Positions 23,200 to 33,938 of a stretch of 64,000 nt of DNA are shown in pieces. Position 1 is the first letter of the stretch; each line of letters begins with the position of its first letter. The notes under the pieces are model-generated. The model saw nothing but the letters and a program-made list of their open reading frames with translations, was not told the origin of the DNA and did no database searches. The DNA lies in contig CM057235.1 in the NCBI GenBank assembly GCA_029891385.1, positions 8,117,001-8,181,000 of the forward strand, in the 5' to 3' direction. The position numbers were made by a program, and so were the translations under genes. The stretch is from Erythroxylum novogranatense. Lineage: Eukaryota; Streptophyta; Magnoliopsida; Malpighiales; Erythroxylaceae.

Positions 23200-23820
23200 G
23201 GTTGAGGCGGTCTTTGAAGTGGGAAGCTCCTAGGAATGTGCGGGAGATTGAATTTCCTCGGATTAGCGGGTTATTACGGAGGTTTGTCGAGGGTTCTCAT
23301 TGATCTCACCCCTCGACAAAACTTCGAGGAAGAATGTGCCATTGGATGGGTGAAGAGTGTCGGAAGAGTTTTGAGGAGTGAAACATCGGTTGACTCTTGC
23401 CGGTGTTGGCTATTCCATCTGGGATGGAGGATTTGAGGTGTCTGATGCATCACATCGGGGGTTGGGGTGTGTTACGATGCGGCATGGTAGAGTCATTGCT
23501 TATGCCTCGAGGCAGTTGAGGTCTCATGAGGTAAACTATCCTGTTCATGATTTGGAGTTAAGCTGCGGTTGTGTTTGCCTTTGAAGATTTGGAGGCATTA
23601 CGTATGGTGAGACCTTTCGGATCTTCTTGACCCTGAGGAGTTTGAGATATTCTTGAGCGAGAGAGTTGAATTTGAGGCGGAGGAGGTGGCTGGAGTTGTT
23701 GAAGGATTACGATTGTACTATCGAGTATCATCCTGGAAAAGCTAATGTGGTGGCAGATGCTCTGAGTAGGAAGTCACATACTAGTACAGCTCAGATTCAG
23801 GCTATGAGGTTGCCTAATTT
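23200..23820 (+). pseudogene. Element C unit 2 RNase H
   Basis: GLAGYYGGLSRVLIDLTP connects RT to RNase H. Then come [40 protein letters not shown] and [20 protein letters not shown], then [15 protein letters not shown]. These are the standard gypsy RNase H landmarks. It would remove the RNA strand after reverse transcription. Confidence 0.85.
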
Positions 23821-23899
23821 GATTCAGTTGAGAGCTTTGAATGTTCAGATGAATCTGGGCGAGGATGGAGTATTATTGGCTACACCGAGGCGAGACCGA

Positions 23900-25340
23900 T
23901 GCTCTTGGGCAGGATCGGGAGAGTTCGAGGATAAGGATCTGTTATGGTGAGGCCGATTGAGAAAGTAAAGGCGATCGAAGTTCGAGTTTGATGTGAGAGA
24001 TGAGACTCTATGGATAGGGCGAGGCTTTGTGTACCTGATGTGGATGATCTGAGGCGAGAGATACTGGAGGAGGCTCACATGGCCACATATGCTATGCATC
24101 TGATACTACCAAGATGTATAACACCCTTAAGCAACATTTACGGTGGCTGGTATGAAGAAGCGGTGGCGAGTATGTGTCTAGGTGTTTGGCGTGCCGGCAA
24201 GTTAAGGTGAGCACCAAGCTCGATGGGGAAGCTTCATTCGTTGCCCATTCGGGTGGAAATGGGAGCGGATCACCATGGATTTCATCATGGGGTTGCCTAG
24301 GGCCTTGAAGCGACATGATGCTATCTGGGTCATCGTGGACGGTTGACTAAATCGGCCCATTTCTTACGATGAGGAGAATAATACCATGGATCAGTTGGCC
24401 CGAAGTATGTGGCGGAGATAGTGAGGCTGCAGGGTCTCGGTGTCGATAGTGTCAGCAGGATCCCAGTTTACTTGAGGTTACGGCGAGTTTGCGATCTGCT
24501 ATGGGTACTAAGTTGAATTTCGATCTTGCATTTCATCCTCGAACAGATGGGCGAGTGAGAGGGCGATTAAGGCTGTTGAGGATATGCTTGGGCTTGTATA
24601 TTGGAGTTCGAGAGGGCATGGGATCAATATCTAGCCGATTGAATTTGCTTATAACAATCATTATCATAGTAGCATCGGGATGGCTCCATATGAGGCCTTG
24701 TATGGGCGACCGTGTAGATCGCCTCTGTATTGGGATGAAGAGGGTGAGAGGATGATTGAGGTCTGGTGATTCGGGATCTTTGTTGATAAAGTAAGATTGA
24801 TTCGGAGTTGCATCAAGCGCTCGGGATGAGCGAAAGAGCTATGTGGATCGGCATATGAGGGACATTGAGTATGATGTGGGTGACGAGTATTCTTCGGGTG
24901 TCACCGTGGCGTGATGTCTTGAGATTTGGGAGAAAGGGTAAGTTAAGCCCTAGGTACATTGGTCCATATGAGATCACCGAGAGGATCGGACCATTGGCCT
25001 CTGAGCTAGCTTTACCGAGTGAGATGTCTCGATTACATGGCGTCTTCCATGTGAGTATGCTCATGAATATCGGTCGGATCCGACACATGTGATCTGGCTC
25101 GGGAGATTGAGGTCTCCGATGTCGAGTTATGTGGAGGAGCCGATCCAGATTATCGGGTCTCAGGTGAAACAATTGAGGAATAAGAGTATTCCACTGGTGA
25201 AGGTTTTCTGGAGGAACCATTCGACTGAGGAGGCTACCTGGGAGATCGAGGAGCATATGAGGAGACAGTATCCTCACCTTTTCGATCAATCAGGTAAGAA
25301 TTTCGAGGACAAAATTTTTGTTAGGAAGGGAGAATTGTAA
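23900..25340 (+). pseudogene. Element C unit 2 integrase and chromodomain-like tail
   Basis: The zinc-binding region and core are recognised from LRREILEEAHMATYAMH, then a shifted HFRWLGMKK/CLACQQVK-like block, WVIVDGLTKSAHFLPM (shifted), AFHPRTDG and [20 protein letters not shown]. The tail 25089-25340 is open: QVKQLRNKSIPLVKVFWRNH, then EEATWEIEEHMRRQYPHLF, as in Tekay/Del chromodomain-like tails. The stop codon TAA (25338-25340) is made by the first bases of LTR 3. The tail is thought to steer integration to heterochromatin. Confidence 0.85.
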
Positions 25341-28300
25341 CATCCCCTCTCCTATAGGAAGGGTATTTTGGTAATTAGGATGGGTTCGGGATATTAAATT
25401 ATATCTCGGCAGGCGCATACAACATATAGCCTTTATAATTACTGATTGGTTGCACATGCACATAGTATACATGCATTCATGACAGTTTCCGGCTTAGGTT
25501 TTAAGTTGAACTTCTGTATGAAATTAATGGGGTGATTGCGTTTGAAAAATTATTTGGACTGCATCATAAATTGTTTTACATTTTTAGGGATTTATAGGAA
25601 TTTTTCTGGATTTTTCCGGAGACAATTCCTGGACCGGGAAAATCGCCAATTGGCGAATCGATCGATTTTCGGTAACAAAGATCGCTACCCAATGGCACAG
25701 TAATATTGGGTATATTATTTTGGGACTGAAAGTAGGGTCATTAGAGTTAAATGAAGTAAAATTTTGGACTGGATTAAATAAGTCATATTTTGACTTTTCA
25801 ACTAAAAAGAAATCAATGGGAATTTGCCACCTTGAAACCAATGGGAATTTGCCACTTTTAAAGTTACATTTAATGCACCTCTCAATGCCTACGGATGTGT
25901 ATGTGTTTAAAAGGAAAGGAGGATAAAATCTTCATCAATTCTTCATCAATGTTCTCACCCGAAACACACTTCTACTTTACATATACATAGAAAATTTTAC
26001 TCTTCTTTCTACTTTCTCCACACCTTCAAGCTATCATCTAGAAATCCATCAAAGCTAGAAGATGAATATTGTGTATACTTGAGAAGGGAAGGAGGTTGGT
26101 ACCTTGGTGTAGGAGTTAGAAGTTGGTTATTGAAGCTTTGAAGGAGATTTTGGGTAAGTTTTCATTTAAGGGTTGAGTTTTTAAATGAGGTTTGCATATG
26201 GATTTAATGCTGCCAATTTTTAAGTATTAGCTCTAGGATATGTATGACTGTAGTAATATTTAATTTGTATTTATTTTGATGTCTAGTGATGTGAAAGAGG
26301 CATTGGAAGTGATTGAACTAAGATTAACCTTAAATCTGGAAAATTAGATTTGTAATTGATGTTACTGTTTTATTCATAACTTATTTTGTAAAAATGCAAA
26401 TGAGGTAAGGTTAGTGGCCACTGAAACTTTGGAATGTTGGCTTCAATTTAGTGTGAAATAGGTGTTGTTGAATTTCAATGATAGAAGGGTGAATTTTTGC
26501 ATGGAAAGTTGCTGTTCCATTGCCTGTGAACAGTAACCACAACCATGACATCTGAGTTTTGTTGATTTTTGTGAATTAATTGAGATGGAATTAGGGAAAA
26601 TGGTCTTCATGGAAGTTGGAGAATATTGAATTATCTTTCCATTTCTACTGATCTTGCTATTTTTAGAATTGTATATTGGGAGATATGAATTGATTACTAA
26701 TGACTGGTTTTGAGCATTTTGGATGAAACCTAGCTTAAGTGTGATTTTGTGAGTTTACTGATTGAAGGAAATTTTAACATTTTATGTAGACTGAATTGGT
26801 GTGAGTGAGCTTCTGAAAAGTTGTAGAGGAAGAGATTACCTTGAAAATGATATATGGTGTATAATTTTTAGAAGTTAGAATTGGGAGTTATGATTTTGCA
26901 AAAACTGACCCTACATGAGGTTATAAATGGCTGATCATAACAGAAACTTCCATAACAGTTTTGAAATTGTTAGAGATCGAATTGGATGTTGAGTGCTTCA
27001 TGAAAATTGTAGTTTGAGATGTTATCTTTACAGAGATATAAAGTTCTGATTTTATTGACTTGTATATTGGAAGTTATTCTTCTTGTAATGTTACTGCCCA
27101 AATTGAAGGATTTCAGGGACAGTAACATTAGATGAATTAATTGACTTGTTTAGAAATAGAATTTGATTTTGGGTTGTTCATGAAAGTTGTTGAGGACATT
27201 GTGAACTTATTGAAAATATTTTTGTGGTAATTTATTACTGAAGAATCAGTGAGTTATGGAATTTCCAATGTACTGCCCTGTGTTGATGGAAATTGAGTAG
27301 GCAGTAGGTTGGATGGAGTATTTGACACCCTTAGGATTGGAATTGATTTTTATGGTCTTCTTGAGAATTGTAGAGCTTTTCATAAGCTTTCCAACAAGGT
27401 ATAGTTTGCATTTTTAGAAATGTGTAGAAAAAGTTATGAATGTTGGAAGTGGGTTGGTGTGTTAGGACAAAGGGAAAGGGATTTTATTAATTATTAATTG
27501 GCATATAAAGAGTTTTGACTTCTTTTGTCAATTACTTTCCGTCCGACGTCCGATTGACCTAATTCTAGAGGCATCGAATTAGTTGAATATTTAATTTCAT
27601 TTATGAGAAAACAGGAATTTTAGGCGGAATTTGGCGTAGCCCTATTAACGGAACATTGAAACACTGTTTTATTTAATTGGGGACCTATAGAGGTCCGATT
27701 AGGCACCGTCGGCGCCTATGGATTTCTAATTTTTAATAGAATTTTATTATGGGAAATATTGGATTAGGGCGGGATTGCCATGAACATGCATTATACACAT
27801 TTCTTGATTTCATGTGCATTATTTAGTCATTTCAAGTATCTGATGGTAATGGCTATTCTTTTAATGTGCTATAGAGGCTCAAGTGGACCGTCGTTCCACG
27901 GACTTGGCGAGACTTCCGGCACTAGCGTGGAAGTTATTAGGTGAGTAACCTAGTTGGTTATTCAATCATGTGTTTCTTGTGATTGATTGCCCTACGGGGA
28001 TTACGTGGATTCTGTTGTGAATTGAGCGCCTACGGGGATTATGTGGTTATATATGGCCCAATTGGTGTGAAATAAGCATTAGGCAACTGTTAATTGGATT
28101 GTATGATTATATTGTGTATTTGGACCGTATTACCATGTTTCTTGATATGGGACATGTGCATTCATGCCTGTTGCATCCTGTATTAAAAGGAAAATTGTGA
28201 ACAAGAGACGCCATGCTATCTTGAACCGAGCCTAGAGCTCGATATACTGAACAAGAGCCTCGAGCTTGACGGAGATAATTCTCCCAGACGCGTCTATCTT

Positions 28301-28938
28301 GATCCTTTATTATCGCTTCGGTCACAATCTTGAAATGAATCTGGAAAAAGTCACATGTGCATTGCATCTTTGAATCGAACATTTGACAATGTTATTATTT
28401 TGTGACTGAATTATTATTGTGTTTTGTATAACAACTGAGTGTATATTGTTACATGCTTATATGATGCATGAATTGGGAGAACCATCGATGATGGTTTCTC
28501 ATTGAGTTCATAAACTCATCCAAAATTGCAATTATTTTTCGGCATAAGCATGAGCAGATAGCTCCTCGGGAATTTGTAGAGCCAGTATCTTGTGGATTGG
28601 CGAGAGAGCGATGGCTCAAAGGTCGGTCAGTGGGCTTTCTTTTGGAGACTTATAGTTAGATCTGTTTCTTATGCGATGACAAGATGACACTTAAGGTGCA
28701 GTGTTTGGATCATGTGTAAATTAAAAAGTACTGACAGTTGTAAATTACTGAGCTTTGAGTGAATGAAATAGAATCTAATTTGGTTTTAAAAAGTGGTCAA
28801 TTTCTTATTACTGTCTTATGATTGTGATACCATGAGGAGAGTAGTGATTGTTGTCAGTAGTGGTCTCTTGTCGTAGGATATGTATCGGAATGACCTACGG
28901 GCATTCCGGTGGATACCCTATGGTAAGGGGGCGCTACA
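25336..28938 (+). repeat. Element C LTR 3 (3' outer)
   Basis: It starts right after the polypurine tract GGAAGGGAGAAT and ends GGGCGCTACA before the TTGCA duplication. Over long stretches, for example around 26000-26700, it is almost base-identical to LTRs 1 and 2 apart from one-base indels, which points to a recent origin. Confidence 0.93.
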
Positions 28939-28943
28939 TTGCA

Positions 28944-29160
28944 TGTAAAACTATTAGGAGATGTATCAAAGTTAAGAAAATTTGGGTGATTAAAGGTACA
29001 ACACCACCTATTGTGGTTTATATGACTAACCAAAATAGACCCAAGATGGCTTAGGTACCAATAAAAAGAAAAGATGTTTCAGTTGCAGGTACAAGCAAGA
29101 AATAAAAATCCACCAAGCACTTGGCACATTGATAGTGGAAGTTCAAGGCATATAAGTGGA
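28944..29160 (+). pseudogene. Element B gag end and start of protease, after element C
   Basis: With C and one TTGCA copy removed, the zinc-knuckle frame continues as CKTIRRCIKVKKIWVIKGTT, and then a frame with HIDSGSSRHISGDNNK. The latter is the copia protease active site (DSG) in the usual WxxDSGxSRHMTGD context. After GDNNK the sequence jumps to AAGTCGACT-containing non-coding DNA, so the remaining pol (about 3.5 kb) is deleted. Confidence 0.8.
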
Positions 29161-29403
29161 GACAACAACAAAGTCGACTAATGAAGGTTGATAAGTCGAC
29201 TTATGGAGGTAAACAAGTCGACTCATGTCTACACAGATTCTTATGTTATTTCAAGAGTGTGGTGCTTATTATGACTTTCTGATATTTGTATTCATTGTTG
29301 GATTGTTATGTAATGACTAATGTCTTTATTTGTGTTTGCTGTTTTGTTTGTTTATGGACTGCATTTGCGACTATTTTTCATTTTTCATATTGGTTTTTAA
29401 TTA
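29160..29403 (+). other. Element B 3' non-coding region with further AAGTCGACTT motifs
   Basis: Three more AAGTCGACT motifs lie at about 29170-29225, followed by T-rich sequence without a coding frame. Similarity to the LTR motif suggests that the pol deletion ended near or within LTR-like sequence. Confidence 0.5.
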
Positions 29404-29796
29404 TGACAAAAAGGGGGAGTAATATTGGAAATTGATATTTGGTATCTTTTAGTCACCGTCATTTGATTGAGGGGGAGTGTGTTTGATTTGAGACTATTTG
29501 TGTTTGATGATCTGTTACTCTATTTAATGTGATTGCGATAATTTTTCATATTTGTTGGTTTGTATTAGTTGTTTTGATTATGACAAAAATGGGGAGAAAA
29601 ATAAGAAATTGATATTTTTTTGTCACTTGATTAAGGGGGAGTTCGTTTTTACAAAGTTATTAAATTCAATGATTTATATGATTGAGGGGGAGACTTCTAA
29701 CCAAAATGACAAGGTATAAAAACCTTGATCAATGTTCTTTGTTTTCATTTCTTAAACAATTTCTAAGTATTTTGTCATTATCAAAAAGGGGGAGAT
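29404..29796 (+). other. Multiple polypurine tracts of element B
   Basis: AAAAAGGGGGAG-like tracts recur at about 29407, 29471, 29586, 29636, 29686 and 29786. Several follow a TGACAAAAA or TGATTGA lead, and the last one (AAAAAGGGGGAGAT) abuts the 3' LTR. Multi-copy PPTs before the 3' LTR are a known Sirevirus feature; only the last should prime plus-strand synthesis here. Confidence 0.8.
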
Positions 29797-30854
29797 TGTT
29801 GGACCAATGGTGATTGACAAATTAATTCCACTTATGTTTTGATAATAATAAAATGTATAGAATTGGTTAAGAAATTGTTTCAGGTATTTTGGGATTGATA
29901 TTTAATGAAAGAATTGTACAAATCAAGATGGAAGTTTCTATACAAGTAATATATGTCAACCAAGTCGACTAACGACATACAAGTCGACTTATCGTGGACC
30001 ACAAGTCGACTTACACATCACAAGTCGACTTATAGAAGAGCGGAGATGCAAGTTTACGTAAAATGTTGTCATAAGTCGACTTATACAATTCGACAAGTCG
30101 ACTTATGGTCACAAGTCGACTTATAAAACTCGACAAGTCGACATATGGGTACAACACATTAATTCCAACGGTCCAATTAGCCAAAAATGGAAGGGAGATT
30201 ATTAAGGAACGGTCATTTCAATCTAGCAACGACTAGAATAAGTCCCAACAGCTATATTTCTTCTTATATAAAGGGTGGATGATTGACGAAGAAGTGACAC
30301 AAGTTCTAGAAGCCAAAATACTCTTATCTTGCTCCAAATTGCTCATCATTGTTCTTACTTTGTTTACATTTGTATTGAGCACTTATTCTTAGATCTTTAT
30401 CCTATTTCTTTTACAAATTGAGTGACTAGTGAAAGGTCACGTGTGAGGTAGCTTGAGATGAAAATCAAGTATTGTTGGTAGGATTTGTGCAGGAAGACAA
30501 ATCATCTGTAAAGGTTGCTTGAGCCGGAAATCAAGCGCTATTGGTAGGATTTATGCCGGAAGACAAATCAAATTGTAAGGTAGCTTGAGCCGAAAATCAA
30601 GCGGCATTGTAAGAGTTCACACTAAACTACAAAGTGTGTAATAAAGTAGTTTGCAAAATCCTAAGTGGGAGCTTAGGTAGAGGACGTAGGTCTTAGCACC
30701 GAACCTCTATAAAAACAGTGTTTGCTCTTCTTCCCTACTCTTTTATATTTAGATTCGTTTAAATTACTATTGTGTGAATTAACTTCTGATTTTATTGTAG
30801 AAATTCTCAAAAAGTTTTAAAGATCTATTCAACCCCCCTTCTAGATCGCTAACA
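29797..30854 (+). repeat. 3' LTR of element B
   Basis: This is the 1058-bp partner of 6472-7529, with the same palindrome array and TATA box. AAGAC follows as the target duplication and returns to the frame of element A's ORF. Confidence 0.93.
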
Positions 30855-31919
30855 AAGACAACAGTAGATAAAGTGTTCGATGAAATGCTCAAGACAACCT
30901 CTGATGAGACGTGGATGTTTGGAGACAACAATGAAACCGAGCTCATCGATAATAAAGACAAAGCTATTGAATCACAAGAGACATTGCTGAACGAGCTTAG
31001 AGGTGGTAATATGATAAGTGTTAAGAATCCCTTCAGTATTAAGGATCACTACCGGAACCAGATTGGGTCAAAGTCTTTCGAAATGATAGGCGAGCATGGT
31101 GTGGATTCAACGGAACGGTATAATGGAGTTCGATCACCAAATAATCTGCTAGAGTCGATGAATATGTATTACGGTGACTCAGTTGGTGAGTACATTGCTC
31201 GTGTGACCCTCAAATATTTTGACCCAGGAGGAAGGTTTGGAGGTTCTTCCATGGCATTTTATGACAAAAATGTGGATAAATTATATTCGGGGTGGCAAAC
31301 TGCTGCTATTGCATATGTTGCTCTTTCCAGGATTGAAAGGTGGGGTATTATGGATTGTTTCTTACAATTTCAGAAGCATCGGTTGGGTAATTTGCTGTTC
31401 TCTCTAGTATTCTTGTTAACTGAAGAGTTAGAGTTGTTGAAGTGGTATTATTGGTTTGCTTGTACTACTATAGTAATTGATATTGAGCAAGAAAATCCAT
31501 TAAAAGAAGATTCAAACGAATTTCAGCAAGTGGGAGGTGTAAGTTTGAGTGGTTTTGTTGATATAGAAATACTGTCAATAATCCTATTTGCTAGTATTAC
31601 TTCATCGCTATTGGTCATGCCATTCAAGCTTTTATTACCTTGTGTTGAAGTTTTCATGATTTGGTTTTGCATTAGTGAAGCAAAGGGCTTGCAATTTTTT
31701 GGTATTATGTTGCTACAGATGTGCTTGGCTATATTTTTATATTTCATATGGTTCCATGAGAATCTAATGATAGATGTGACCTGTGGTGTTGAGAGTAAAA
31801 GGAGTTGCAGACCAATGCTATTGAGAATTTTGAACATGCCTGATCCCTTCGAGATTTCTTTTTCCTCAATCCTTGCGGACAAGGATTGTTTTCAATGGGT
31901 GGGTATTGTTATGAGCTAA
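30855..31919 (+). pseudogene. Element A orphan ORF, distal 350 codons (open, membrane-like)
   Basis: This is an uninterrupted reading frame. The first Met is at 30873, giving 348 residues, but the natural frame enters from upstream (TVDKVFDEML...). The first half is soluble and charged, with YFDPGGRFGGSSMAFYDK near residues 115-132. The second half has strongly hydrophobic stretches near 191-204, 231-266 and 274-294 that could be membrane segments. The stop codon TAA (31917-31919) lies inside the 3' LTR. No protein family was recognised. That a 1-kb frame stays open while other frames here decayed suggests either youth or selection. It is non-functional in its present split form. Confidence 0.6.
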
Positions 31920-32217
31920 TATCTTTATGAAGCAAAAGCCCAACAAAAAGAATGACCCCAGGCCCTATGAAGAAGGAATAACGAATGTGCTCCATAAATT
32001 GCAGTGTTTTGCCAAGGCTCAGGGCATGAATATTGTTATGCAGATTGCAGTTCTCTCTCTCTCACCCAATTCTCCTTGTTTCTCATCTCTTTCTTCTCTA
32101 ATATTCCTTGTTGTTTTCCTTTTACAAAGCTTGTAATCCTCACTGTTGAATCAATACATTCATCTATTTTGCCTTGTTATTGTTTCATTGGTTATTTGCA
32201 AAAACTAGTTCATTACA
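31907..32217 (+). repeat. 3' LTR of element A
   Basis: This is the near-identical partner of 5777-6087. A purine-rich stretch ending AATGGGTGGGTAT (31894-31906) precedes it as the likely polypurine tract, and AATTT follows it as the target duplication. Confidence 0.92.
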
Positions 32218-32437
32218 AATTTACACATTCTTCCTTATTCTTGATTCGACATGTAGTCATATCAAGCACAGTCTTCGATTTGCAGTACTTTAACTCGATC
32301 TTCTTCTTGTCAATTATCGCTCTCAAGAATTGGAAGCTCAAGTCAATATTCTTGAGAAATTGGATTCTTTGCCAGATTGATTGCAGTAAAATAGCAATTA
32401 ACTCTTTCAACAACAAAAAAGAAATGGGTAAAGACAA
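32213..32437 (-). pseudogene. copia RNase H tail fragment (element D)
   Basis: The reading KNIDLSFQFLRAIIDKKKIE, then LKYCKSK, resembles the copia RNase H C-terminus (KHIDxxxHFLRxxxxxxxIELxYCxSxxQxAD). It is followed by a frameshift and a poorly conserved tail. The fragment lies close to a decayed primer site, so most of gag-pol was deleted. A few codons at the right limit fall in the LTR of element A and are accidental. Confidence 0.5.
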
Positions 32438-32622
32438 GTAAAAATTCTTTGCTAGTAGCTCTAATACTATTGGCAGAAACTAATAAAAAGGAAATTTGTA
32501 GAAATAATTGAAAGGAAAGAAAGTTTTACTAGTGACGGTTACAATTCAAATTTGTAGACAAACTTGATTCTCACTACTTCTACCACTAACAACATATAGG
32601 CCACTACTTCCACCACTAATTA

Positions 32623-33607
32623 ACTAAGATATTTATGAATAACTTACAATTATTTTCAACATTTATTTTGGTTAATTAATATAGATGTTGTAATGTTTAG
32701 ATTTTATCTAAATTATGATTTTTAACTATTTATGTAATTAAATCTAATTTTGAATTATAATTATTATTTATAATATTTATTATAAAATTGTACCTTTATT
32801 TTATGGCAACTTTATATTTTTGTTCAACAACTGATTTAATTATGGATTTCATTTTATACTTTTATTATGGATTTCACTAAAATTTAAAATTTTTGTTAGA
32901 TTAGAGCCTATTACATTTTAAATATAAAGCTTTATCTAATTTTATAATACTTGTCGTTGAAATCTCACGTAAGCATGCCTCATTCCCTGTCAATTTATAT
33001 GTGGATCGTAGTAAATTAAATAAAAATACTTTTTAAATTTGAAATATATGCCATCTCTCACTAAATCACCAGGTCTTATATATCAACTCTCACACAAGAT
33101 GCTCCTAAAGTTCAAAAGAGAAGCTTTCATGTCAGATTCCCCTCGTTATCGTGATATTTCATTGAGACCGAGTTTGAATAACTCAAAGAATCTAAAACAC
33201 CATTATAAGGAAAATAGCTTTTCCTTCATCGCGGACAGACGCCCATCCGCCATTCTTTTGAGCATTATGGCAAGTGACTTCTCTATCCTCACACTTGTAT
33301 GAAAAGTGACACTAAAAATCGACCAGATTTATTGTGAACAAATCATTGCTATGTGTCTCCCCAACATCACTGATATCTCCAACTTGGGTCAAATTTGGTT
33401 GATTATATCTTATGGAAGGAGACTGACCTTTTATAGGATCAAGAACATCATATTGATGTCATGTAAATTTACCTTTGTCACATTGAAGGGGAAACCTAGT
33501 ATGCGCATAATAAGATTTGATGCTTGTAAAAATTTAGTCTAAGAAAAAGGAGCAGATGAGAGTAACAAACTTGAAAGATTCTTCTATAAACTCTAGGAAC
33601 ATCTTAC
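32623..33607. other. AT-rich spacer without recognised genes
   Basis: It is strongly AT-rich (especially 32640-33040), with no open frame longer than about 90 codons and no similarity recognised on either strand. The short frames at 33039-33302 and 33306-33542 show no known motif. It is probably decayed intergenic or TE-derived DNA. Confidence 0.5.
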
Positions 33608-33924
33608 TGTTAGAATATTAAATGACCCATGTGATTTGTAGTTTGAGTCCCATAAAATGAATCCAAGATGATGGTTATTGGGTATTACATAAAGGGATCT
33701 CAAATAGGTCAAAGACCCATTTCCTCTCTCTTTTATAAGTGAACCAACATGATGGCTGGTGAAATGATATATATAAGTTTTAGAAACTTATAAAAAGTTA
33801 TCTTAATTATTGGAGAAACCGCTAAAAGTTTAAGAAGCAGTGAGGAAAAAAACTTGTATCAAGAACGTCAAAATCTTACAAAACGATCATGGATACAAGT
33901 ATGTCTATCCATAAATGTCTTACA
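33608..33924 (+). repeat. 5' LTR and primer site of element E
   Basis: It is 317 bp, TGTTAGAAT...GTCTTACA, with a TATATATAAG TATA-like box near 33764. TGGTATCAGAG (33927-33937), the initiator-Met primer site, follows. The partner LTR is absent, so the start is set by the TG and the copia-typical TGTTAGAATAT opening. Confidence 0.7.
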
Positions 33925-33938
33925 ATTGGTATCAGAGT

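Larger units (their letters stand above)
9022..28938 (+). mobile_element. Element C: Tekay/Del-like gypsy element in tandem form (LTR-int-LTR-int-LTR)
   Basis: Three LTRs of about 3.6 kb (9022-12613, 17164-20778, 25336-28938) alternate with two internal regions of about 4.55 kb. The whole 19.9-kb unit is bounded by one perfect target duplication, TTGCA (9017-9021 and 28939-28943), inside B's gag zinc knuckle. The single outer duplication shows one insertion locus, with the second unit gained later by unequal or intra-element recombination, or inserted as a tandem. Domain order gag-PR-RT-RH-IN-chromodomain-like tail and the Met-tRNA primer site place it in the chromovirus Tekay/Del group. Confidence 0.93.
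6472..30854 (+). mobile_element. Element B: Sirevirus-like copia with internal pol deletion
   Basis: Two 1058-bp LTRs (TGTTGGACCA...CTAACA/GATAACA) are flanked by a perfect AAGAC duplication (6467-6471 and 30855-30859). An initiator-Met-type primer site follows the 5' LTR, and a multi-copy polypurine region precedes the 3' LTR. Gag runs to the zinc knuckle, continues after element C into the start of protease, then jumps directly to the 3' non-coding region. Integrase, RT and RNase H are absent. Coiled-coil gag, multiple PPTs and palindrome arrays in U3 are the known marks of Sireviruses. Inserted in A; interrupted by C. Confidence 0.92.
5777..32217 (+). mobile_element. Element A: non-autonomous LTR retrotransposon carrying an orphan ORF
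   Basis: Two 311-bp LTRs (TGTTATGAGC...TTCATTACA) that differ at only a handful of bases are flanked by a perfect 5-bp target duplication, AATTT (5772-5776 and 32218-32222). With element B removed, the internal region is only about 1.4 kb (6088-6471 plus 30860-31906) and encodes no recognisable gag, protease, integrase or RT. It carries one long ORF instead. A must therefore have moved with proteins of another element. It is inserted in element D. Confidence 0.93.
5600..32622 (-). mobile_element. Element D: TRIM-like copia remnant, split by element A
   Basis: Read on the minus strand, about 32622-32480 and about 5686-5600 are diverged copies of one LTR. Both hold (G)TTAGTGGTAGAAGTA twice and then G(A)CCAATTTTGACTATAAAT against GAATCAAGTTTGTCTACAAAT. 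After the right copy comes a decayed primer site, ATAGTATTAGAGCTAC (for TGGTATCAGAGC), and then a copia RNase H fragment. A short GAAAGAGT(C/T)(G/A)ATTG(T/C)TATTTT block occurs on both sides of element A. Very little internal sequence remains, so it was a small non-autonomous element. Exact ends are uncertain. Confidence 0.5.

Noticed and set aside
9022..28938. Reading C as three independent solo LTRs or two separate insertions
   Set aside because: Only one target duplication (TTGCA) exists, at the outer ends; the internal junctions show PPT-LTR and LTR-PBS order without duplications.
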